Below are positions 45,777 through 54,745 of a stretch of DNA of 64,000 nucleotides, one piece after another. The position numbers were made by a program, and so were the translations under genes. A model generated the notes under the pieces. That model was not told where the DNA came from, did not search any database, and saw only the letters and a program-made list of their open reading frames with translations. The stretch comes from Phycisphaerae bacterium (GTDB lineage: Bacteria > Planctomycetota > Phycisphaerae > UBA1845), in contig JAJDDY010000087.1 in NCBI GenBank assembly GCA_029260075.1, positions 62,001 through 126,000 on the forward strand, given 5' to 3'. Each line of letters begins with the position of its first letter. Position 1 is the first letter of the stretch.

Positions 45777-46349
45777 GTGGCCGGCTCGCAGCAAGCACCG
45801 TTAACGGAAAACCAGCGGGCACTGCTCGCGTTCGCCCGGAGCACGGCCCGGCGCATTCTGACGGGTTTGGACACGCCCGTCGCTCGCCCATCGATCGACG
45901 GGCGTTACGGTGGCGCGTTCGTCACGTTTTGGCGCGGCAAACGCCTACGCGGCTGCGTGGGCACGTTGGCGCCAACCAGCGATATCGTCACGACTATTGA
46001 GGAAGTCACCGCCAATTCTCTGAAGGACTCGCGGTTTCAGTCCGCACCGGTAGATGCGGCTGAGTTGAAGTCGCTAACCATTGAGATATCGTTACTCTCC
46101 GATCCGACGCCGACGAACAGTCCGTTGTCGCTGACGCCCGGAGTACACGGCATCGTCGTGCGACTCGGCAACAAGTCAGGTTGTTTTCTTCCGCAGGTGG
46201 CATCCGAGCGGGGCTGGTCGGCCGAAACATTCCTGCGACAATGTTGCACTACCAAAGCGGGGCTGGAACAAGATGCATGGAAACTGCCCGACGCAGAGGC
46301 TCTACTGTTTACGGCTGAGGTATTCGACGACAACCACAGCAACCATTAG
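45777..46349 (+). CDS. amrA: AMMECR1-domain protein (AmmeMemoRadiSam system protein A)
   Basis: The protein of 190 residues is nearly all AMMECR1 domain: LRGCVGTLAP (about 57-66, the family core RGCIGT), EEVTANSLKDSRFQ and DAAELKSLTIEISLLS. In bacteria this domain often accompanies a Memo-like protein and a radical SAM enzyme in the AmmeMemoRadiSam set; neither is adjacent, so it appears orphaned here. It starts at GTG with AGGAG 11 bases upstream and lies 27 bases after the lyase gene, an operon. Its stop TAG is the first three bases of a TIR element (copy H), so the original C-terminus may have been longer or shorter. Confidence 0.82.
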   Translation: MAGSQQAPLTENQRALLAFARSTARRILTGLDTPVARPSIDGRYGGAFVTFWRGKRLRGCVGTLAPTSDIVTTIEEVTANSLKDSRFQSAPVDAAELKSLTIEISLLSDPTPTNSPLSLTPGVHGIVVRLGNKSGCFLPQVASERGWSAETFLRQCCTTKAGLEQDAWKLPDAEALLFTAEVFDDNHSNH

Positions 46350-46491
46350 CAACCTGTTGAACAAAGCCGGCATTCAATCGCGTCGCAGCTGATCACGCCC
46401 CCGACGATGGGCTGCCTCCGCGACAAGAGGAGGAAATCGCTAATGGATCACCGGCTGGAAGCCGGTGCCACACATTTCCAGCAGCCCGTTA
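46347..46491 (-). mobile_element. 140-bp TIR element, copy H, reverse orientation
   Basis: Ends TAGCAACCTGTTGAACAAA and CCAGCAGCCCGTTA; TA at both sides. Core CACCGGCTGGAAGCCGGTG. Overlaps the AMMECR1 stop codon. Confidence 0.8.
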
Positions 46492-46544
46492 GCCAACCTC
46501 GGCGACCGCCGGTCGGTCGAAGTCAGAAGGGATTTTTCCCACGT

Positions 46545-46931
46545 ATGAACCCAAGCCGGATTCAGGCCGTCGATACCGTCCACTTGGAGAGCCTGCCCGA
46601 ATACGAAGCGGAACTGAAATGGTTCTACGGCGAATTGGCAGACCTACCCGAGCTGACATATGAGCGGCTTGGTGTGGCGTACGTGGCGTTCAAGTCTGAG
46701 CAAATCGAGCTGCTGATCCGCCTTTGCCCCGATCCTCGAATCGACGGCCGGTGCCTCCGCGTAACCATTGCGGTCACATCGCTCGAATGGGTGGAGGACC
46801 AACTCCTGGAGCGATCCTGCGCATTTCAGCGGATTTCGGGGATCGCCCGTTCTGACCGCAGTATCGACATGCTAGACCCAGCCGGAAATCGAGTACGCCT
46901 TCGCCAACTATCGCGATTCGCCCCGCTCTAG
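46545..46931 (+). CDS. Small glyoxalase/VOC-like protein
   Basis: Starting at ATG 46545 the protein has 128 residues. It has two beta-alpha-beta halves with NPSRIQAVDTVHLES, LAYVAFKSEQIEL-like VAYVAFKSEQIELLI, and DMLDPAGNRVRLRQ near the end, which resemble the vicinal oxygen chelate (glyoxalase/dioxygenase) superfamily; the last block matches the DPDGN-type strand. The usual metal-binding His/Glu set is not clear, so it may be a non-enzymatic or divergent member. The open frame extends upstream into the TIR element and that part is not counted. The ribosome site AGAAGGGA is rather far from the ATG. Confidence 0.62.
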   Translation: MNPSRIQAVDTVHLESLPEYEAELKWFYGELADLPELTYERLGVAYVAFKSEQIELLIRLCPDPRIDGRCLRVTIAVTSLEWVEDQLLERSCAFQRISGIARSDRSIDMLDPAGNRVRLRQLSRFAPL

Positions 46932-47049
46932 TGCCTTGTCACGACTCAAATGACGGGTTGGTCCGATCCGAGCCGCGACCGTGAGGGAGCGTTCTTATGC
47001 TGTCACGAGCGGATTTCAAACGTCCGCTTCCTTACGGTCGCGGCTCGGT
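46931..47049. repeat. GAGCCGCG-family inverted repeat (long form)
   Basis: Starts with CCTTGTCACGACTCAAATG, then arms CCGAGCCGCGACCGTGAGG and CTTACGGTCGCGGCTCGG. Nearly identical to the copy at 5413. Confidence 0.85.
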
Positions 47050-47052
47050 AAA

Positions 47053-47410
47053 CCCGTCAATGGAGCGATGACTGAGCTCTAACGCGAGGGCATGTCACAC
47101 GATTGTCAGAGGTCGCGGAAAAAATGAAAAAGCCACGTGACAGCCGACCATGGATCGGGTATATTGAAGGGAGTGCAGTGGGGCCTCGTGCCCTGGTGTG
47201 TTCCACCCTTCCGATTCGTAAGCTCCGCTTACTTGGCTACCCAGTCACAAGTTCGGTCGGGTTTGAGGCAGGTCCAAGAGCCAAGGACGGCCATCACACG
47301 GTGTTTCCACCGGAAGAAAATCAACCTGCGGGGGTAACCGTAATCAAGCTTGGTAGACCTCGCTCGCACGTGTCGAGTCGTAATCGCACCACAGCAATGA
47401 ACCGCCGCCC
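47053..47410. other. Intergenic region before the CoaE gene
   Basis: Some open frame is present (about 47103-47414) but it has no family likeness, no ribosome site and unusual composition, so I see no supported gene. Confidence 0.45.
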
Positions 47411-48037
47411 ATGACCCCGACACGGACAAAACCGGTGATCGGATTGGCTGGCGGAATCGGGGCAGGGAAGTCCACGGTCGCTCGTATTCTCGGATCGCTC
47501 GGTGCGGCCATTATCGATTCGGATCGCCTGAGCCACGAAGAATTAGCGTCGACCGACGTTATCACGACCCTCCGCAGTTGGTGGGGCGACACGATATTGA
47601 CGGCGGCTGGCGACGTAGATCGTGCCAAGGTCGCAGCTATCGTGTTTAACGATCACGCTGAGCTTTCGCGGCTTGAGGCGTTGTTGTATCCGCGGATTCG
47701 CCGTCGACAACAGGCGATGCTGCAATCGTTCGGCGATGATGTAAGTGTCAAAGCCATAGTGCTCGACAGCCCCAAGCTTTACGAAGCAGGGCTTGACGAG
47801 CTTTGTGATACCGTAATGTTTGTAGAGGCGGACCACGCCGTTCGCGTTCGTCGCGTTTGTGAAACGCGGGGGTGGACGGAAGAGGAGTTGCGTCGGCGAG
47901 AAAATTTGTTCAAACCACTGGACCAGAAGCGAGCAAATGCCGATCATGCCATTGTCAACCACTCCAATATCGAAGTATTGCGTACCCACGTAAAGGAAGT
48001 ATTCTTAGCGGCGTTAGCATCGTTCGCAAAGGCGTGA
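47411..48037 (+). CDS. coaE: Dephospho-CoA kinase
   Basis: A 208-residue P-loop kinase, the last enzyme of CoA biosynthesis (phosphorylates the 3'-OH of dephospho-CoA). Walker A GGIGAGKST is at residues 14-22; IDSDRLSHEEL (about 35-45) supplies the CoA-binding Asp; LLYPRIRR, LDSPKLYEAGLDELCD (about 117-132) and the lid RRRENLFKPLDQKRANADHAIVNHS are all typical. The usual DxPLLFE is here DSPKLYE. It is followed after 117 bases by the Rho gene, a common neighbour, and may be cotranscribed with it. Confidence 0.93.
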   Translation: MTPTRTKPVIGLAGGIGAGKSTVARILGSLGAAIIDSDRLSHEELASTDVITTLRSWWGDTILTAAGDVDRAKVAAIVFNDHAELSRLEALLYPRIRRRQQAMLQSFGDDVSVKAIVLDSPKLYEAGLDELCDTVMFVEADHAVRVRRVCETRGWTEEELRRRENLFKPLDQKRANADHAIVNHSNIEVLRTHVKEVFLAALASFAKA

Positions 48038-48154
48038 ACGACGCAGCGCCTTGAGCCTCGACCGACTCCATTGATCACGTTGGAATCTTGAATCAGTTCA
48101 GAAAACCAACCACACCGGGTTAGACCCACATCCTGTTTGAAGGAGGATTACTCG

Positions 48155-49633
<1,479 letters not shown>

Positions 49634-49663
49634 TGCTCTGTAGCACGTCGAATCACGGGTTGG

Positions 49664-49744
49664 CCGAGCCGCGCCCGTAAGGAAGCGGACGTGTGCAAAC
49701 CGGTCGTGGCAACTTGAAAACGCTCCCTCACGGTCGCGGCTCGG
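49664..49744. repeat. GAGCCGCG-family inverted repeat
   Basis: Just after the rho stop: arms CCGAGCCGCGCCCGTAAGG and CCCTCACGGTCGCGGCTCGG, about 40 bases apart; preceded by TGCTCTGTAGCACGTCGAA, like the copy at 57433. Confidence 0.8.
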
Positions 49745-49785
49745 ATCGGACGAAACCGTCGCTTGAGCCGTGCGAAAGCGCCGAG

Positions 49786-49944
49786 TAGGCTGTTGTGGAA
49801 CACGATGTTTGTGTGGCACCGGCTTCCAGCCGGTGATCCATTGACACCGCCCCGTTTCTTTGACGGGGCGGAACGCGTCGGCATCGGCCGCCGGACAGTG
49901 GCGAGCGGCTCGTGGATGCGTCAGGCTTGTCCAACAGACTGATA
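49786..49944 (+). mobile_element. TIR element, copy M (159 bp)
   Basis: Ends TAGGCTGTTGTGGAACACG and TTGTCCAACAGACTGATA with TA borders; longer than the others and its middle differs (CGCCCCGTTTCTTTGACGGGGCG). Confidence 0.7.
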
Positions 49945-49991
49945 GACTGTTCGTGCGCCGCCAATGGGCTGCGTTTGGAGGAACAAGAACC

Positions 49992-50225
49992 ATGGACATC
50001 AGTATCAAATACTGTATGCAGTGAAACTACTACCCCACAGCCGCCAGTCTGGCGGACGCAATCAAGGGTGAGTTCTCCACCGACGTGAAGATGATCGAAG
50101 GATCCGGCGGTGTGTTCGACGTACACGTCAACGGCACGCAAATCTGGAAGAAACAGGAAGTCGGCCGGTTCCCCGAACATGAAGAAGTGCTGAGCAAGAT
50201 TCGGTCGCTGACCGCCACTGCATAG
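49992..50225 (+). CDS. SelT/SelW/SelH-family (Rdx) selenoprotein with in-frame UGA for selenocysteine
   Basis: The frame runs ATG 49992 to TAG 50223-50225 with one UGA at 50022-50024, giving 77 residues when UGA is read as Sec (U11). The start is MDISIKYCMQ-U-NYYPTAASL, so the redox motif is C8-x-x-U11, exactly where SelW-like proteins have CxxU (or CxxC). The rest, IEGSGGVFDVHVNG, IWKK and GRFPEHEEVLSKI, is the clear family pattern of bacterial Rdx proteins, thioredoxin-like thiol/selenol redox proteins. GGAGG stands 10 bases before the ATG. A hairpin begins 16 bases after the UGA. Selenocysteine decoding needs SelA, SelB, SelD and tRNA-Sec, which are not in the window; the alternative is a pseudogene by a nonsense mutation, which the conserved position argues against. 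The gene sits between two TIR elements. Confidence 0.85.
50041..50055 (+). promoter_or_regulatory. Candidate bacterial SECIS hairpin
   Basis: Stem CCGCC/GGCGG with loop AGTCT (an A-U pair could extend it). The stem begins 16 bases after the UGA, within the distance at which SelB-binding hairpins lie in bacterial selenoprotein mRNAs. The loop has G-U-C, as in the fdhF element. Confidence 0.6.
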
Positions 50226-50297
50226 CGGTCTGTTGAAAAAGTGTGGCACCGGCTTCTAGCCGGTTATCCATTTGCGATCTTCGCCTCTTGACGGGAG
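50223..50297 (+). mobile_element. TIR element, copy I, right half lost
   Basis: Begins TAGCGGTCTGTTGAAAAAG, then core CACCGGCTTCTAGCCGG; truncated after CTTGACGGG. Its first three bases are the stop codon of the selenoprotein gene. Confidence 0.75.
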
Positions 50298-50318
50298 ATA
50301 TGGTCAGGGATTCGATAT

Positions 50319-50779
50319 ATGCCGCGACGTAGGTCATCAGCATGGGCTACTTTGTGCGGCGCGGCTTTTGGCGCAACCGTACCGGTTTCTCTCGTTGTTT
50401 TGGCGAACGTGGGGGGAGTACTGATGACAGTTCTCTCTTGTTCTTCTTGGCCTCCACCTTCAATTTGCCTGCGTTTGTCCTCTGGGACGCACTCGGCCCG
50501 TTAGTTGGTGACACGATAGCTCTATCCCCGTGCACGAGCCTAGCTGTCCTGAACACTCCTGCCTATGCTTTCATCGGATACGTCATCGGAATCGACTATC
50601 GAAGGCGCCAGGCGTCTCGACGATTGCGCTGCGGACGATGCGTCAACTGTGACTATGATTTGACCGGTAACCTCTCCGGCACCTGCCCGGAGTGCCGCAC
50701 GCAGACCCCAGCTAGGATCTTGGAATTGATTCAACGGGATCGGCTGGACAAAGAGATGGCTACGCGCGAACGTGATTGA
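50319..50779 (+). pseudogene. Small membrane protein with zinc ribbon, probable frameshift
   Basis: Two frames together make one plausible protein. The first (ATG 50319, AGGGA ribosome site) gives ATLCGAAFGATVPVSLVVLA, a good membrane helix. The second, one frame over, resumes with a membrane-like FFLASTFNLPAFVLWDALG and ends with a zinc ribbon CVNCDYDLTGNLSGTCPEC (about residues 98-116). The ribbon form CxxCxYDLxGxxxxxCPEC is common in Planctomycetota. The switch is near 50430-50450, within a CTCTTGTTCTTCTT run. A start at ATG 50342 would avoid the shift but gives a polar non-membrane N-terminus. It could be an indel in the sequence or a recent pseudogene. Confidence 0.6.
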
Positions 50780-50876
50780 GTATGCCGGGCAGTTGTTCAT
50801 TCGACACGTTCAGCGAAGCCACGCTTGACAACCCTACGGGTCTGGCTATTGCCCGCCGAGTTGGCTGCCGCTTTGC

Positions 50877-51308
50877 CTAGTCGGGTTTCGGCGGGGTGAC
50901 TCGCGTAACGCCGCACTCCTTCAGGAACCGCTCTAGTGCTTCGCGTTCGCCGGCGATTTCCACGTGGTCGATGTGCTGAATGTAGCCGGCCTCGTTTGGT
51001 GTAAGAATCTGGCGGCAGCGATACGCGTGCGTCACGCCCTTATGATCCACGCGGTCTGTAAACATGATGCACATACGCTGCCCGTCGTGCTCCGCCACTG
51101 TGCTGGAATAATGCACGGCGTCGAAGGCTTCGCTCGCCCAAGCGGAGTTGGTCTCGTAGCTGCTCATAATGTCTGCCCGACCCTGTAGGGTATCCCCCGG
51201 CGATTTGTAGACGCAGTCCTCCGCCAACAACGTCGATGCAGTTGAGAAGTCGTCGCGGTCGAGTGCTTGTGCAAATTCCCGTGCGGCTGCGTAGAAAGAT
51301 TGATTCAT
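50877..51308 (-). CDS. NTF2-like (SnoaL-type) family protein
   Basis: A 143-residue alpha+beta cone-fold protein: helices in FYAAAREFAQALDRDD, the pocket strand SPGDTLQGRADIM, RMCIMFTDRV and the RCRQILTPNEAGYIQHID strand region. This family covers SnoaL-like cyclases, delta5-3-ketosteroid isomerase-like and nuclear-transport-factor-2-like domains; most bacterial members are of unknown function. No catalytic set can be assigned. It is oppositely oriented to its neighbours and no operon partner is seen. The short frame has good codon use and a natural start ATG. Confidence 0.75.
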   Translation of the reverse strand: MNQSFYAAAREFAQALDRDDFSTASTLLAEDCVYKSPGDTLQGRADIMSSYETNSAWASEAFDAVHYSSTVAEHDGQRMCIMFTDRVDHKGVTHAYRCRQILTPNEAGYIQHIDHVEIAGEREALERFLKECGVTRVTPPKPD

Positions 51309-51340
51309 CGGTTTGCTGCTCCGTAGAGAAGCCTCTTACT

Positions 51341-51408
51341 TAGCCGCGCCCGTGAGGAAGCGGTCCGCCTTCGCAGGCGAAAACCGCTCTCTTACGGTCG
51401 CGGCTCGG
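51341..51408. repeat. GAGCCGCG-family inverted repeat (short form)
   Basis: Arms TAGCCGCGCCCGTGAGGAAG and CTCTTACGGTCGCGGCTCGG. Confidence 0.75.
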
Positions 51409-51518
51409 TTTGAAGCCACGCTTCCTAAACACGCTCTTCGATCGGCGCGATGCCAATGAGTACTCGATTCGGTGGTATTCGCCATAATACCCGTGTAGAA
51501 TATCGTAGTGGTGGATGG

Positions 51519-51659
51519 TAGCCTGTTGAATAGGGCTGATACTCAAGCGCGTCGCTACGGGGCCACCGGTGATAACAGTCTGCGTTCTCGTCACGGGGCG
51601 GAAGACGCTCATGGATCACCGGCTGGAAGCCGGTGCCACACTTGTTCAACAAGTTGCTA
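51519..51659 (-). mobile_element. 140-bp TIR element, copy J, reverse orientation
   Basis: Ends TAGCCTGTTGAATAGGG and TTGTTCAACAAGTTGCTA; TA on both sides. Core CACCGGCTGGAAGCCGGTG is perfect. Confidence 0.82.
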
Positions 51660-51702
51660 ATGCCATGGACTACCCAACCACATTTCTTCGACGGGCTGAT
51701 GG

Positions 51703-52581
51703 ATGGCGATGGTCGAGGCGAGCGAGGGAATTGTTGTTGTGCAAGTCAAACTAGCCAGTTCGCGTGGGTTTTGTTTCGGCGTGGAGGATGCGATCGAAAT
51801 CGCTGAGTCCGCTGTCGACACGCATGGCGCCGGGCGCGTCGTGGCCCTTGGCCCGCTCATCCACAACAAGCAAGTCGTGGAAGAGCTCGAAAAAGCAGGT
51901 CTCGAACAAAACGGTAATCTCGGCACGGTGGACGCAGCCAAGACCGTGCTGATTCGATCGCACGGCGCCTCACCGGAGACGTTCGCCCGGGCGGCTGAGC
52001 GGAATCTAAACGTGGTCGACGCGACCTGCGTGCTCGTTAAGCGTGCCCAAACCGTCGTCCGCCAGCTTCACGAAGAGGGCTACCACGTCGTCATGATCGG
52101 AGATCCGAACCACCCGGAGGTTCAGGGCGTGATCGGTTATGCGCCCAACGTCACGGTGATCGACCACGGCGCCGACCTGGAGAAAGAGCTACCCTACAAA
52201 GAACGACTGGGCATCGTGGCTCAAACGACGCACGCGCCCGAACACGTCGCCGACATGATCGCCGAAATTCTGAAGCGACCGTATCGCGAGGTCAAAGTCG
52301 TCAACACGCTTTGCCTTGAGGTCACGCGTCGCCAGGAAGCCGCCGTCACCCTAACGCGCGACGTCGACGTCATGTTCGTGCTCGGCGGACTGCATTCCGC
52401 CAACACGCGGGAGTTGGCGCACCTGTGTGAACAGGAGGGCTGCAACACGTATCATCTCGAGACCTGGGACCAGTTTCGTCCGTCCATGGTCGACGGGTGT
52501 ACGATCGCCGGTCTGACCGCCGGTGCTTCCACGCCGGAAAGCGTCATCGCGACGTTCGAACAGAACCTGTCGCAGTTGTAG
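51703..52581 (+). CDS. ispH: 4-hydroxy-3-methylbut-2-enyl diphosphate reductase
   Basis: The final enzyme of the MEP isoprenoid pathway, giving IPP and DMAPP. Three conserved cluster cysteines are seen in ASSRGFCFGV (about 23 from this ATG), VDATCVLV (about 108) and NTLCLEVTRRQ (about 207). SHGASPE (about 86), TTHAPE, and the end motif GASTPESVI (about 271-279) are the family's substrate residues. A GTG at 51739 with a GAGGG ribosome site would give the usual start VQVKLASSRGFC and is probably the real one; the first 12 codons from the ATG are not family-like. It is preceded by TIR element J. Confidence 0.93.
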   Translation: MAMVEASEGIVVVQVKLASSRGFCFGVEDAIEIAESAVDTHGAGRVVALGPLIHNKQVVEELEKAGLEQNGNLGTVDAAKTVLIRSHGASPETFARAAERNLNVVDATCVLVKRAQTVVRQLHEEGYHVVMIGDPNHPEVQGVIGYAPNVTVIDHGADLEKELPYKERLGIVAQTTHAPEHVADMIAEILKRPYREVKVVNTLCLEVTRRQEAAVTLTRDVDVMFVLGGLHSANTRELAHLCEQEGCNTYHLETWDQFRPSMVDGCTIAGLTAGASTPESVIATFEQNLSQL

Positions 52582-52813
52582 CGCCATCCCGGACGCGACA
52601 TCCTGCACGTCGGCGAACCGGATGGCCGATGCGACGAATCCCGATAAGAAAACCGGCCCGCATCTTGTTGGATGTCGCCTACTGCGGATGTCGAAAAACA
52701 GATTTCTCGCCGTATCGCGGTTTCCTCTGGCCATGCGCGGACCCTCACGTATGATTGGCCCGACGGACGAACGTTGTCTGTCGGCCGAACAACACCAACA
52801 ACAAGGAGTCGAA

Positions 52814-53056
52814 ATGACTGATCCAAAGCACGGAACGAGCCCGATGGTGGTCGAGGAAACCGCCGGCAAGAAGGCCTACTGTCAATGTGGGTTGTCCGAA
52901 AAACTACCCTACTGCGATGGCGCCCATTCGCGAGAGGGTACCGATATTGCTCCTATCGTCGTCGAGGTCGATGCGCCGGGCAAGAAGGCTGTCTGCCAGT
53001 GTCATCGTAGCGAGAACCTCCCTTGGTGTGATGGAACGCACAGCCGAACGAGTTGA
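52814..53056 (+). CDS. Double-CDGSH iron-sulfur protein
   Basis: From ATG 52814 (AAGGAGTCGAA before it) the protein has 80 residues with two CDGSH domains: CQCGLSEKLPYCDGAH (about 26-41) and CQCHRSENLPWCDGTH (about 63-78). Each has three cysteines and one His that bind a labile 2Fe-2S cluster, as in mitoNEET and bacterial CISD3-like proteins. They are redox or cluster-transfer proteins; the exact function is unknown. Location right after ispH, another Fe-S protein, is notable but the gap is about 230 bases. Confidence 0.9.
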   Translation: MTDPKHGTSPMVVEETAGKKAYCQCGLSEKLPYCDGAHSREGTDIAPIVVEVDAPGKKAVCQCHRSENLPWCDGTHSRTS

Positions 53057-53107
53057 CACCACCTTTGAATCAGCACACCGCGAACGCTATTTGGGCGTGG
53101 GCGCCGT

Positions 53108-54616
53108 GTGCGTGGGATTTCCTCGGATCGAGGTATGGATACCTTGTCGATAATCGCAACCCTTTGGTGGCTGTCATTCTGGACGGCGCTGGGTCTGTGC
53201 ATCGGTAGTTTTCTCAACGTCATTATCTACCGGCTTCCGCGCAACAAGAGTCTGAGCGACCCGGTGTGGTCCGCCTGCCCGTCCTGCCGTCATCGTATCC
53301 ATTGGTTCGACAACATCCCGGTGCTCAGCTTCATACTGCTTCGCGGTCGGTGCCGGATGTGCGGTGTACCGATTTCCACGCGATACTTGGTCTTTGAAGC
53401 GCTGATGGCGTTGGTCGTGCTGATGTTACTCGACGCCTTCTTCGTCGGACAAGTCCGTTGGGGGTTCAGTGAAAGCCCATTCGGCCTGACAGACCGGCTC
53501 GCCGCCGATTGGCCTATCTTTGTCGCACACATTATCTTGTTCGCTTGTCTGTTGTCGATGTCAGCCATCGACCTTGAGCACTACTGGGTCGACATTCGCT
53601 TTACGAACTTCGCCACGCTCGCGGGATTCGCCGGGCACATCCTCTGGACGCCGCGCCATTCCACGTCGTGGATCAGGCCGTACGATAGCACGGCGCTGGC
53701 GTGCGTGATGGCGGTATTGGGGCTGGGCGTTGCATGGATCGTCTTTACGTGTTGGCCAATCGACCACGACGAAGAAGACGAACCGGTCGACGAAGAGGAT
53801 GCGACGGCGACTGTGTCGGAAGCGCCGACCCGCAGGAAACCGCCGCCCTCACTCGCGTCACCCTCGCGTATGGCCGGATGGCTTGCGCTCACGTTACTCG
53901 TCATGGCGTTCACATTCATGGCCATCGACGAGATCGAAGTCGTCGCGATGCGTCATGTGGGTCGCGGTCTGTTCCCGCTGTGCTTCCTGTTCGGCCTTGT
54001 GGTGTGGGAAAGCACGATCGTTCGACGGTCCGATCAAAGAATCGTTGACGCCATCCACGAGGAGCGCCACAGCGCGCGCCGCATGGTCCTGCGCGAAGCC
54101 GTGTACCTCCTCCCCGCGGTGCTCGGTGCCATCGTCGGTGTTTGGATTATGCACTCGGATTCCGGGGCCTCGACCGCCGTCAGCGAAGCGCTGCACAGCG
54201 GAACCCGCGTAGGGAACCTATCGCTGATGCGCCATTGGTCGCCGCTCATGGGTCTGGCCACTGCGGCGAGTGGATACGTCATAGCCGGAGCGATCGGCTG
54301 GACCGTACGTATCTTCTTCACGCTGCTGTTCGGAAGAGAAGCGTTCGGCGTCGGCGACATCCACCTGATGGCGGCGGCGGGGTGCGTCGCCGGCTGGCCT
54401 GTCGTGGCGTTGGGCGGTTTCCTGGCGTGCGGACTCGCCCTGCTGGGTTGGGTACTGTCTCTCCCCTTCAAACGAACCCGTGCACTCCCCATGGGTCCGT
54501 GGCTGTCCCTTTCGTTTCTGGCTGTCGTGATCTATCAGGATACGATCATCAAGTGGCCGATTATCGAGCGAACCATTGCCGCAACGAGCGTGTTGATTTC
54601 GTACAATTCACAATAG
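53108..54616 (+). CDS. pilD: Prepilin peptidase (type IV leader peptidase, A24 family) with large insert
   Basis: A 502-residue membrane protein. The N-terminal lobe has the methyltransferase cytosolic loop with two Cys pairs, CPSCRHRIHWF and CRMCGVPIS (about 57-93), after GSFLNVIIYRLPR. The aspartic protease residues are in MSAIDLEHY (about 153) and the GxGD motif FGVGDIHLM (about 414-422). Normal enzymes have 220-290 residues with the two Asp about 60 apart; here they are about 260 apart because a region with an acidic stretch (DHDEEDEPVDEED) and extra membrane segments is inserted. It presumably cleaves prepilins such as the 28423 product. GTG 53108 or ATG 53135 could start it. Confidence 0.85.
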   Translation: MRGISSDRGMDTLSIIATLWWLSFWTALGLCIGSFLNVIIYRLPRNKSLSDPVWSACPSCRHRIHWFDNIPVLSFILLRGRCRMCGVPISTRYLVFEALMALVVLMLLDAFFVGQVRWGFSESPFGLTDRLAADWPIFVAHIILFACLLSMSAIDLEHYWVDIRFTNFATLAGFAGHILWTPRHSTSWIRPYDSTALACVMAVLGLGVAWIVFTCWPIDHDEEDEPVDEEDATATVSEAPTRRKPPPSLASPSRMAGWLALTLLVMAFTFMAIDEIEVVAMRHVGRGLFPLCFLFGLVVWESTIVRRSDQRIVDAIHEERHSARRMVLREAVYLLPAVLGAIVGVWIMHSDSGASTAVSEALHSGTRVGNLSLMRHWSPLMGLATAASGYVIAGAIGWTVRIFFTLLFGREAFGVGDIHLMAAAGCVAGWPVVALGGFLACGLALLGWVLSLPFKRTRALPMGPWLSLSFLAVVIYQDTIIKWPIIERTIAATSVLISYNSQ

Positions 54617-54745
54617 CGCACACTTTCACCTTGGCCATTGACCCTTGCCAACAAGATGCGGCGGACCTATGCTCGCGGCGCGGCGGTTTCATTACGCTGC
54701 GACGGATACGATCCAATCTTGAGATACCAAACTGGGAGCGGAACG

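Noticed and set aside
44319-45794. 491-codon frame opposite the tryptophanase-like gene
   Set aside because: Shadow frame; the plus-strand protein shows all family motifs.
47103-47414. 103-codon open frame before coaE
   Set aside because: No ribosome site, no family likeness and unusual composition; left as intergenic.
51561-51660. Small proteins beginning MDHRLEAGATL that recur in several places
   Set aside because: They are translations of the TIR element in reverse; the same words appear wherever a copy occurs, in different frames, without start signals.
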